Assembly: GCA_007123015.1 (NCBI GenBank) | Contig: SKSL01000006.1 | Span: 1-22,105 of the forward strand | Origin: Natronohydrobacter sp. | GTDB lineage: Bacteria; Pseudomonadota; Alphaproteobacteria; Rhodobacterales; Rhodobacteraceae | DNA length: 22,105 bases | Direction of reading: 5' to 3' | Shown here: one piece after another, positions 1 through 8,100 of the stretch | Layout of the letters: each line of letters begins with the position of its first letter | Position numbering within the stretch: position 1 is the stretch's first letter | Notes under the pieces: generated by a model | What the model was told of the DNA's origin: nothing | Databases searched by the model: none | Seen by the model: only the letters and a program-made list of their open reading frames with translations | Made by a program: the position numbers and the translations under genes

Positions 1-170
1 ATGCGCAGAAGCGTGGTTTTCCCGCAGCCCGAAGGCCCAAGAAGGGCGACCACTTCGCCCGGAGCAAGGGATAGGTCGATATTGCGCAACACCTGCGTAT
101 CGCCAAAGGATTTGGCGATCTGCGTGGCGCGCAAGGCGATAGAGGCGGTATGTGCTGTGGTATCTTTCAT
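1..170 (-). CDS. ABC transporter ATP-binding protein, 5' end only (importer type)
   Basis: This is the first 56 codons of a nucleotide-binding subunit reading leftward out of the window. The start is the ATG whose complement lies at 168-170. The visible protein begins MKDTTAHTASIALRATQ, continues with a typical first beta-strand region (KSFGDTQVLRNIDLSLAPGE), and reaches an intact Walker A motif, GPSGCGKTT. That Walker A form and the spacing are typical of importer ATPases for polyamines, iron, thiamine or taurine, rather than of the LolD/MacB exporter ATPase encoded divergently at 494. The substrate cannot be told because the signature motif, Walker B and all partner genes lie outside the window. 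It shares the 171-493 intergenic region with the exporter operon, so the two may be co-regulated, but nothing proves this. Confidence 0.85.
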   Translation of the reverse strand, partial: MKDTTAHTASIALRATQIAKSFGDTQVLRNIDLSLAPGEVVALLGPSGCGKTTLLR

Positions 171-493
171 GCCGTTCGGATAGCAGCGCAATGTAACAGT
201 TTCGTGTCAATCGCTCTGGGGCGGGCGCTACTCGGTCACATTGCCTGCCATGATGCGCGCCCCAGCGCGTCAGTGGCGCGCGCTTGTCGCCATGTGCACA
301 CTCACGAGCGCTGTATGGCTTTCATGCGCTCTGGGGCCCCAGCCCCAATCCCACCGGGTGGCATGACGCAAAGGATGGCAGCCCCTTGCGCCCGTTGCAG
401 AGTGGCAGGGTCAGAAACAGAGCTTTCTCATGTAACTGAAAGACTGCTCTGCTGACATAGATCATTCCCTGTGATCTCGAACACAGCTAGCCT
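171..493. other. Divergent intergenic region between two ABC transporter genes
   Basis: No convincing gene lies here; the open frame at 150-455 has no ribosome binding site or recognisable protein. The stretch holds a perfect 12-bp palindrome, CTGGGGCCCCAG (331-342), a direct repeat CGCTCTGGGG (212-221 and 327-336), and two short inverted repeats next to the exporter start (described separately). Promoters for both flanking genes must lie here, but I could not identify a clear -35/-10 pair. Confidence 0.5.
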
Positions 494-496
494 GTG
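460..496. promoter_or_regulatory. Two short inverted repeats at the exporter start (candidate operator)
   Basis: GATCA at 460-464 and TGATC at 472-476 form a dyad with a 7-nt spacer. CACAG at 482-486 and CTGTG at 492-496 form a second dyad with a 5-nt spacer. Both lie within 40 bp of the exporter's start codon, where a repressor would act. The second dyad overlaps the possible GTG start at 494. Short dyads arise by chance, so the call is tentative. Confidence 0.25.
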
Positions 497-1222
497 GCCA
501 TGTCGGGCGAGGCGCGCAGTTTGCCGGTCTTCAGGGCCGAGAATGTCACTCGGGTGTATCGCACCGGGCTGGTCGAGGTGTGGGCTTTGCGCGGTGTCGA
601 TCTGTCGCTGTCAGAGGGCGAAATGGTCGTGTTGCTGGGCGCGTCCGGGTCAGGCAAATCCACGCTGGTCAATATCCTCGGGGGGCTCGATCTGCCCTCG
701 AGCGGGCGGGTGTTCTTCCGCGATCAGGACCTGAGCTGCGCCAGTGACCGGCAATTGACGGCCTTCCGGCGCGATCATGTGGGTTTCGTGTTCCAGTTCT
801 ACAATCTGGTGCCCAGCCTGACCGCGCGCGAGAATATCGCGCTGGTGACCGAGATTGCGCGCAATCCGATGACCCCGGAAGAGGCGCTGGAGCGGGTCGG
901 GCTGGCGCATCGGATGGACCACTTTCCGGCAGAGCTTTCCGGGGGCGAGCAACAGCGGGTGGCGATTGCGCGGGCGATTGCCAAGCGGCCGGATGTGCTG
1001 CTCTGCGATGAACCGACTGGCGCGCTGGACAGCAAAACCGGGGTGCAGGTTCTGGAAGCGCTTTACGAGGTCAATCGCGACCTCGGCACGGCGACTGTCT
1101 TGATCACGCATAATGCTGGAATTCAGCGTATCGCGCATCGCGTCGTGGTCCTGGCAGATGGGCGGATCACAAAGGATGAGGCCAATGCCGCGCGTGTGCT
1201 GCCCAGTGAGGTAAGCTGGTGA
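494..1222 (+). CDS. ABC exporter ATPase, LolD/MacB-like
   Basis: This is the nucleotide-binding subunit of a type VII (MacB/LolCDE-like) ABC system, which uses ATP to drive transport or mechanical work on the periplasmic side. Motifs counted from the GTG at 494 are Walker A GASGSGKST (49-57), Q-loop region FVFQFYNLVP (about 98-107), signature LSGGEQQR (148-155) and Walker B VLLCDEPTGALD (168-179). The QFYNL and EPTGALD sequences are characteristic of the LolD/MacB/FtsE group. The length, about 242 residues, is normal. The start is either GTG 494 or ATG 500; neither has a Shine-Dalgarno sequence, so the message may be leaderless or the start mis-set. The stop overlaps the permease start by 4 bp (GTGA), indicating translational coupling. 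The transported substrate cannot be deduced. Confidence 0.93.
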   Translation: MAMSGEARSLPVFRAENVTRVYRTGLVEVWALRGVDLSLSEGEMVVLLGASGSGKSTLVNILGGLDLPSSGRVFFRDQDLSCASDRQLTAFRRDHVGFVFQFYNLVPSLTARENIALVTEIARNPMTPEEALERVGLAHRMDHFPAELSGGEQQRVAIARAIAKRPDVLLCDEPTGALDSKTGVQVLEALYEVNRDLGTATVLITHNAGIQRIAHRVVVLADGRITKDEANAARVLPSEVSW

Positions 1223-3579
1223 GGGCGCTTGAGCGCAAGATGCTGCGCGACCTGCGCCGGATCTGGGCGCAGGCGCTGGCCATCGCGCTGGTGCTGGGCT
1301 GCGGGGTGATGGTGCTGGTGGGTGCGCAGGCGACGCAGGCCACGCTGGTCGCGACCCAAGCCGCCTATTACGAGCGCCACCGCTTCGCCGATATCTTCGC
1401 AGGTGCCACGCGGGCACCAGCCGACATCGTGCAGGCCGCACGGCTGATCCCCGGTGTCGCGCAGGCCGAAGGGCGGATCAGCTTTCAGGCCGTTCTGGAT
1501 ATCGAGGGGATGGCAGAGCCTGCGACCGGGCGCATCCTGTCGCTGCCCGCGACCGGGCCGGAACTGAACCTGCCTCTCTTGCGCGTGGGACGTTTGCCGG
1601 ACCCGGATCATGCTGATGAAGTCGCGCTGTCGGAACCTTTTGCCGAAATCCATGGTCTGACCCCTGGGGCGCAGTTTCGCGGCGTGCTGAATGGGCAGTT
1701 GCGAGAGCTTACAGTCACGGGCTGGGTGCTCAGCCCCGAGTTCATCTATACCATGCCCCCCGGCGCGATAATGCCCGATGACCGCCGTCATGGGGTGATC
1801 TGGATGAACGCGGCCGCTGCGGCCGCTGCGATGGATATGAGCGGGGCGGTCAATGACATTGCCCTGCGGCTGACCCGTGACGCGGACGAACGCGCCGTGA
1901 TTGCAGCGCTCGATCAGTTGCTCGACCCTTACGGCGGGACGGGCGCGCATGGGCGGGACCGTCAGGTCTCGCATGCCTTTCTGGATGGCGAACTCAGCCA
2001 GCTTGGGGCCATGTCCACCTATCTGCCGCCGATTTTCCTGATCGTGGCCGCGTTTCTGGTGAATATGGTGCTGGGGCGGCTGATCGCGCTGGAGCGCGCG
2101 CAGATCGGGCTGATGAAGGCGCTGGGCTATGGGCGGCGCGAGATTGCCGGGCATTACCTGATGCTGGCCGGGCTGATCGGCGCGCTGGGCGTTGTCCTGG
2201 GTTGGGGGTTCGGCTGGTGGATCGCTCAAGCCATGATCGGGCTCTATGGCGATTTCTTCCGCTTTCCTTTCATCATCCGCGACTGGGGCGGGCAGGCGCT
2301 GGTGGTCTCGGCTGTCTTGGGCATGGTGACAGTGGCCTTAGGCGGGCTGCGGGCGGTCTGGGCCTCGCTCAAGCTGCCCCCGGCAGAAGCCATGCAGCCG
2401 CCGGCACCCCCGCGGTTCAGCCGGGGTCTGGCTGACCGCGCGCTGACGCGCTTCCGGTTGCGTCAGACCACGATGATGATCTTCCGCTCAATCCTGCGCT
2501 GGCCCGGCCGCGCCGCCATCACGCTGTTCGGGGTCGCGGCCTCGGTCGGTGTGCTGGTGATGAGCTATTTCATTTTTGATGCGGTCGAGCGGCTGGGCGA
2601 CAGTGTATTTCAAGAGGCCAATCGCCAGCATGTGACGCTGATGCTGTCCAATCCGCAGACAGATCGGGCCTTGCAGGATGCGCGCGCGCTGCCCGGTGTG
2701 CTGCGCAGTGAAGGGGTCTATGTCGCGCCTGTGCGCGCAGCCCACGGTCATCGCGACCGGCTGACTGCGCTGCAGGGGCATTATCCCGGCGTTGAACTCG
2801 CGCGGCTTGTCGATGATGCCGGGCGCGTGGTCACCCTGCCGCGTGACGGGGTGGTGCTGCCGGAAATGCTCGCCCGCGCGCTGGATATCCGCGTGGGCCA
2901 GACCCTCACGCTGGAGATGCTGAGCGCGCCGCGCATCACGCTTCATCTGCCGGTCGTTGAAATTATCGCACAGGGCATGGGACAAGAGGCCCATATCGCC
3001 GCCGAGGCGCTTTTTGCCGCGATGGACAGCGCGCCGCAGGTCAACATGATCCATCTGGCCGTTCAGTCGGACCGCATGGCCGATCTGAACGCGGCCATCA
3101 AGACCACGCCCGCTGTCGGCGGGCTGCTGGACTGGGCTGAAGTGCGGCGGCAATTCGATGCGACGCTGAGCGACAATCTGTTGACGATGGTGGGTATCTA
3201 CACACTGATCGGGGTGCTGATCGCGATTGGAGTGGTCTATAACGCCGCCCGCATCCAGCTTGCCGAACGCAGCTATGAACTGGCCAGTCTGCGCGTGCTG
3301 GGCTTCAGCCGCGCTGAAGTTGGCTATGTGCTGGTGGGCGAGATCATGCTCTTGACGTTGATCGCGATCCCGCTGGGCTGGCTTTTGGGCTACGGGCTGG
3401 CGCAGGGGCTGGTCGATGCGATGTCAACCGACATGTTCCAGATCCCGTTCCACATCACGCGCCGGACCTTTGCGCTTGCAGCCCTGGCAGTGTTTCTGGC
3501 GGCACTCGGATCGGTGTTGATGGTGCGGCGCAGGCTGGACCGGGTGGACTTGGCGACGGCGTTGAAGGCGCGCGAGTGA
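1219..3579 (+). CDS. ABC exporter permease with two FtsX domains
   Basis: This 786-residue membrane subunit is of the FtsX/MacB superfamily, in the long form where two FtsX modules are fused. A first membrane helix lies near residues 14-38. A large extracytoplasmic domain follows, to about 255. FtsX module 1 lies at about 255-390, with the typical LERAQIGLMKALGYGRREI coupling helix. A second N-terminal-type helix is near 432-455, a second periplasmic domain follows, and FtsX module 2 lies at about 650-786 with the matching ERSYELASLRVLGFSRAEV segment. Because both halves are in one chain, it probably works as a monomeric pseudo-dimer, unlike homodimeric MacB. The start is GTG 1219, with GAGG 8 nt upstream inside the ATPase gene. 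It overlaps the ATPase stop by 4 bp and is followed directly by an adaptor gene, so export to or across the periplasm is likely. The substrate is unknown. Confidence 0.92.
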   Translation: MRALERKMLRDLRRIWAQALAIALVLGCGVMVLVGAQATQATLVATQAAYYERHRFADIFAGATRAPADIVQAARLIPGVAQAEGRISFQAVLDIEGMAEPATGRILSLPATGPELNLPLLRVGRLPDPDHADEVALSEPFAEIHGLTPGAQFRGVLNGQLRELTVTGWVLSPEFIYTMPPGAIMPDDRRHGVIWMNAAAAAAAMDMSGAVNDIALRLTRDADERAVIAALDQLLDPYGGTGAHGRDRQVSHAFLDGELSQLGAMSTYLPPIFLIVAAFLVNMVLGRLIALERAQIGLMKALGYGRREIAGHYLMLAGLIGALGVVLGWGFGWWIAQAMIGLYGDFFRFPFIIRDWGGQALVVSAVLGMVTVALGGLRAVWASLKLPPAEAMQPPAPPRFSRGLADRALTRFRLRQTTMMIFRSILRWPGRAAITLFGVAASVGVLVMSYFIFDAVERLGDSVFQEANRQHVTLMLSNPQTDRALQDARALPGVLRSEGVYVAPVRAAHGHRDRLTALQGHYPGVELARLVDDAGRVVTLPRDGVVLPEMLARALDIRVGQTLTLEMLSAPRITLHLPVVEIIAQGMGQEAHIAAEALFAAMDSAPQVNMIHLAVQSDRMADLNAAIKTTPAVGGLLDWAEVRRQFDATLSDNLLTMVGIYTLIGVLIAIGVVYNAARIQLAERSYELASLRVLGFSRAEVGYVLVGEIMLLTLIAIPLGWLLGYGLAQGLVDAMSTDMFQIPFHITRRTFALAALAVFLAALGSVLMVRRRLDRVDLATALKARE

Positions 3580-3593
3580 AGGAGGAAAAGACC

Positions 3594-4802
3594 GTGAGTA
3601 TCATGCGCAAACTGGGTCTAGGCGTTGCAGGGGTGGCTTTGCTGGCAGCGCTTGTCTGGGCGCTTTGGCCGCAGCCAATGCCGGTGGATCTGGCCCCGGT
3701 GACGCGCGGACCGATGCAAGGCACCATCGCGGCCCAGGGCGTGACCCGCGTGCGCAGCCCCTATGCGATCACGGCACCCATTACAGGGGCTGCCACGCGC
3801 TCGCCTGTCGAGATTGGCGATCCGGTCACGGCCGGGGAAACTGTCGTGGCCGTGATCCAGCCCGCTGACCCTGCGCTCATGGATGCCCGCACCCGCGCGC
3901 AGGCCGAAGCCGCTGTGGCCGAGGCGCAGGCCGCTGTCGGTGTGGCCGAGAGTAATTTGCAGCAGACCGAAAACGCGCTCGAGCATTCGGCCCGCCAGCT
4001 TGAACGCAGCCGGACCTTGGCAGAGCGCGGAACGATCGCGCATCGTATGCTGGAAGACATTGAGGCCGCCCATCTGTCAGCGCAGCAGAGCAGGGACGCC
4101 GCGCGCGCGCAGCTCGAGCTGAACCGTGCGACGCTGGCGCGCGCCGAAGCGCAGCTGCTGGGACCGCAGCCGGTTTCTGCGCCGAATGGCGGCGTCACCG
4201 AATGTTGCGTGCAGATCCTCGCACCACAAAGCGGCATTGTGCTCGCGCTCAGCGATCAAAGCGCGCGTCTGGTGCAGGCCGGAAGCCCGTTGCTGATGAT
4301 CGGCAATCTCGACGAGTTGGAAATCGAGCTTGACCTGCTCTCGACCGATGCTGTTCAGGTGCCGCCCGGCGCGCGGGCCTATGTCGAGCGCTGGGGCGGC
4401 GAGGGAATTTTGGAAGCACAGTTGCGCCGCATTGATCCTGCTGCCTTCACCCGGGTCTCGGCGCTGGGCATCGAAGAACAGCGGGTGCGCCTTCGACTGG
4501 ACATGCTGACGCCGCCGGACGCGCGATCGGGGCTGGGGGATGGGTTCCGTGTGCATGTGTCATTGATCATATGGAACGCCGAGGATGTGTTGCAGGTGCC
4601 ACAAGCGGCCTTGTTCCGCGATGGCGACGCCTGGGCGGTCTTTGTCCGGGACGGCGACAGAGCGCGGCAACAGAGTGTAGAGATCGGACGCCAGGCAGCT
4701 GGCCTTGCCGAGTTGCGCGCCGGATTGCAGGAGGGCGCGCAAGTGATCCTTTTCCCCTCCAGCACATTGACCGAGGGAACACGGGTTGTCGCACGGGACT
4801 GA
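3594..4802 (+). CDS. HlyD-family periplasmic adaptor (membrane fusion protein)
   Basis: This is the membrane fusion protein that would link the ABC permease to an outer-membrane channel (TolC-type), with no channel gene in the window. An N-terminal signal anchor (GLGVAGVALLAALVWALW) is followed by the first half-lipoyl/barrel region. A long Ala/Glu/Gln/Arg-rich coiled-coil hairpin runs over residues about 98-195. The second lipoyl half (ILAPQSGIVLAL) and beta-barrel domains come next. The frame is open from a GTG at 3576, but the ribosome binding site AAGGAGG is at 3579-3585, inside that extension. The GTG at 3594 (8-nt spacing) is therefore the better start; ATG 3603 is a weaker alternative. 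The adaptor is last in the operon, whereas in macAB it comes first. An adjacent Cys pair (GGVTECCVQI) just before the second lipoyl half is unusual. A hairpin follows the stop. Confidence 0.9.
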   Translation: MSIMRKLGLGVAGVALLAALVWALWPQPMPVDLAPVTRGPMQGTIAAQGVTRVRSPYAITAPITGAATRSPVEIGDPVTAGETVVAVIQPADPALMDARTRAQAEAAVAEAQAAVGVAESNLQQTENALEHSARQLERSRTLAERGTIAHRMLEDIEAAHLSAQQSRDAARAQLELNRATLARAEAQLLGPQPVSAPNGGVTECCVQILAPQSGIVLALSDQSARLVQAGSPLLMIGNLDELEIELDLLSTDAVQVPPGARAYVERWGGEGILEAQLRRIDPAAFTRVSALGIEEQRVRLRLDMLTPPDARSGLGDGFRVHVSLIIWNAEDVLQVPQAALFRDGDAWAVFVRDGDRARQQSVEIGRQAAGLAELRAGLQEGAQVILFPSSTLTEGTRVVARD

Positions 4803-4814
4803 AGGGTTTCGAAC

Positions 4815-4838
4815 TGTCGGGACGCAGACTGCCCGACA
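4815..4838 (+). terminator. Hairpin after the exporter operon, candidate terminator
   Basis: TGTCGGG (4815-4821) and CCCGACA (4832-4838) form a perfect 7-bp stem with a 10-nt loop, starting 12 nt after the adaptor stop codon. A pyrimidine-rich stretch (ttctcttttggttt) follows about 18 nt later rather than directly, so it is not a textbook intrinsic terminator. Its position argues for the end of the exporter transcript. Confidence 0.45.
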
Positions 4839-5145
4839 TGATCAAGACGCCTGACATTCTCTTTTGGTTTCGCCTGAAGTTCCGTGCCAAGAGCAAGATG
4901 TCCTGCGGTTTTTCTGGGCCATGCTACCCGCTGTCCTGCGCGCGCAGGGAATTTGGTAACTTTGTTGATATAGTCCAGTCTGCAAAACAGAATGACACAC
5001 AACGCCACGGCGTTGGGGTGCTTGCTGTGCAGGGTTGCATGAAATACTTGAACACAACCATAGGCGTATAGGATCATGACAGCAGGCAATCTGAACATAT
5101 CACCACCTTGACGTATCTGACCGTTTTTCTGAAACTATCCCAGCA
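4839..5145. other. Leader region of the sensor kinase gene, no gene seen
   Basis: About 300 bp without a supported gene separate the exporter terminator candidate from the kinase. The stretch is more AT-rich than its surroundings (for example around 4950-5060), as expected for a promoter region, but no -35/-10 pair with good spacing stood out. An 11-codon frame starting ATGACAGCAGGC at 5075 has no clear ribosome binding site and is not called. Confidence 0.4.
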
Positions 5146-8100
5146 GTGTTGGACCTTCCGCAGCAAGAGATGGGACATGCGTTGAATTTTCCAGTGACAG
5201 GTTCGAAGCGGTCAGGTGCTTCCGAACGCGAGCGCGCGCTCGAGCTTGCTGTGGACCTGTTGGGACATTTGCTGCGGGCAACCCCGGACCAGATTGATCC
5301 TGCGATCCAGTATGCGCTTGAGAAGCTTGGAAAGTTCCTGAACATCGACCGCTGCTCCGTCTTCCGGATCACGCCTGTCGAAAACGGTGACGTCATTGAC
5401 CGGACACATGAATTCTGCGCTCCCGGGATCGCGGCAAGCCCGCAGCGCGAACCTGGTCTGCAAGCGACCCTGATTGCACCCTGGCGTGCTGCCTGGGCGC
5501 GCAATGACGCTGTGGAAATCAGCGACCTGGAGACGCTGAGCAATGACTCTGCCCTGATTGCGTATCTGCAAGGAGAAGGCATCCAGTCCTTTCTCGCGCT
5601 TCCCTTGCGTTCCGGCGATAGGCAGACCGGGTTTGTCGGCTTGGCTTCGGTGCGGCAAAAACGGGCCTTTGCACAGGGCGAAATCCAGTTGCTCCGATCC
5701 CTGGCGGATGCCATCGGGGCCGCCTTGGCGCGGATGGACGCAACGGCCGAGATCGCGGCCGCGCGAAATCTGGCCGCCAAGGCGCATAATCATCTCAAGA
5801 CAACGCTGGAGGCGCTGTCCGAACTGGTCATCGAAGTGGATTCGGCAGGGCGTTATGTCAGCGTGTATACAGGCGATCCAGATCAGATGATGGTGCCGCC
5901 GGAGCGGTTGATCGGCAGCACTCATGAAGAGATCATGCCTCCCGAAATTGCCGCCTTGAACCGTCGCGCAATGGCCGATGTGGATGCAAGGGGTTGCTCA
6001 GGACCCCATTATTTCTGGGCCGACACACCGCGTGGACGGCGGCGCTATACGATGATGGCCTCTGCCCGCCCGGCAGCCCCCCCCGGCGGGGAAGCAGGCT
6101 ATGTCTTTGTCGCGCGGGATACGACCGATGAATGGCGCCTGGCGGCTGACGCAGAGCGTCTGGGGCTGATTGCCAGACGAATGACTGATCTGGTCATGAT
6201 CATTGGGCTGGATGATCGCATCGAATGGGTCAATCCGGCCTTCGAGGCCCGTACTGGCTGGTCGCTTGAAGAGGTGCTTGGTCGCACGCCCCCCGAGATT
6301 CTGCACGCCCCCACAACGGATCAGGCGGAAGTGTCGCGCATCAAGGCCGCGATGCAGGCCGGGCGCCCTGTTCTCGCGGAATTGCTCAACCAGACACGCG
6401 ACGGGACCTTGTTCTGGACCGATATCGACTTGCAGCCCTTGCGTGACGCCGATGACAATCTGACAGGCTATGTCTCGATCGAGACGGAAATCACCGACCG
6501 CAAGCATCAGGCTGAAATGCTCGAAAATCTGGCACGCGAGGCGACGGACGCGCGCGCCAGACTGGAAATGGCAGTAGAGGCGCTGCCGGATGCTTTTGTC
6601 TATTTCGATCGAGATGACCGGATGGTGTTGTGCAACACCCGCTATCGCAGCATGTTTCCTGAGACTGGCAAGATGATAAGACCCGGGGTAAGTTATGAAG
6701 CCATGCTCCGCACGGTCGCCGAAAGCGGCGAGGTGCCGGAAGCCGTCGGGTGCGAAGCAGCATGGGTCGAAGAGCGGTTGCAGCATCATCAAAAGGCGCG
6801 CGGCTCGCTTGACCGGCAATTGGCGGGCAAATGGATCAGGACAATCGAGCGCAAGACCCCTGATGGGGGGCGGGTCGGGATGCGCATCGACATCACCGAG
6901 GTCAAAGAGGCGGAACGCCGCCTTGCCGGGATCATTGAAGGGGCAGAAGCGGGCACCTGGGAATGGAATGTTCCGCTTGGCACGAATGAGATCAACGCCC
7001 GCTGGGCCGAGATGGTGGGCTATGCTCTTGATGAATTGGTGCCCCTGACCATCGATGTCTGGCGCAAGCTTGTTCACGCGGATGATCTGGACAGGGCCGA
7101 GGCCGAGCTCACACGGGTTTTCGCCCGCGAAACCAATAATTTCGAGTATGAATTGCGGATGCGGCACAAGGCCGGTCATTGGGTCTGGGTCATGTCGCGT
7201 GGTCGTGTGCTGCGCTGGTCATCGGATGGCCAGCCCGAGGTCATGGCGGGTGTGCATATCGACATTACCGCGCTCAAGCGCGCCGAAGAGCGGCTGGCCG
7301 AAATCATCGACGCTGCCGCCGCCGGGACTTGGGAGCTTGATAAAAGCACTGGCGTGAAACAAGTGAATGAGCGCTGGGCCGAAATGATTGGCTACACACG
7401 CGCCGAACTTGCCGACAGGCCGCATTTCGGCTTTCTCGATTTTCTTCACCCGGATGACTGGCGCACTCTGGAGCGGCAGCATGACACGATATTGTCAGCA
7501 GGCACTGACAGATTCGCGAATGAAATCCGGATGCGCCACAAGGCCGGGCATTGGGTCTGGCTTTTGTCGCGCGGATGCGTCATTTCGCGGGACGCACAGG
7601 GCAAACCGCTGAAGCTTGCGGGGATCCATCTCGATATCACCGAGCGGATGCAGCTTCAAAGCCAACTCACGGCCGAGCGGGATTACCTGACCAGTCTCAT
7701 GGACACCTCGGTTTCCGGCATCACTGCGCTGGATGCGCATGGGCGCATCATTTTTTCCAATCGCGGTGCCGAACGCATACTTGGGATTGAAGCATCTGAT
7801 GCTTTTGGAAGGGCCCATGATGCGCCTGAGTGGCAGATAATAGCACTCAATGGCGACCCCTTCCCGTCCGAGGCACTGCCTTTCCCAAGGGTCATGTCAG
7901 AAGATTGCATCGTGCGGGATGTGCGGTTCTCCATTGCGCGGCCCGATGGAACGCGGCGCGCCCTGTCGGTGAATGCCGCGCCGATCAGGGCCGCAGGACT
8001 GACCGCGCGCGTTGTATGTTCGATCAACGATATTTCGGATCAGGTCGCGGCCGAGAACGAGCTTCGCGAAGTTGCGGCGCATGCAGAGGCGGCAAATCGG

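Noticed and set aside
150..455. 101-codon frame in the divergent ABC intergenic region
   Set aside because: It overlaps the start of the minus-strand ATPase, has no ribosome binding site, and has an irregular Cys/Arg/Ala composition with no domain.
1123..2229. 368-codon antisense frame opposite the exporter ATPase and permease
   Set aside because: Same codon-bias shadow effect. The translation is low-complexity (His/Gln/Arg/Pro) and the sense strand encodes clear domains.
3576..3593. GTG 3576 as the start of the adaptor protein
   Set aside because: The AAGGAGG ribosome binding site (3579-3585) would lie inside the coding region; GTG 3594 is at the correct distance from it.
5073..5110. 15-base identity ATCATGACAGCAGGC, also at 11346-11360, possible shared leader
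   Set aside because: A single 15-mer match between two places in 22 kb is within chance expectation. The first copy opens only an 11-codon frame without a ribosome binding site.
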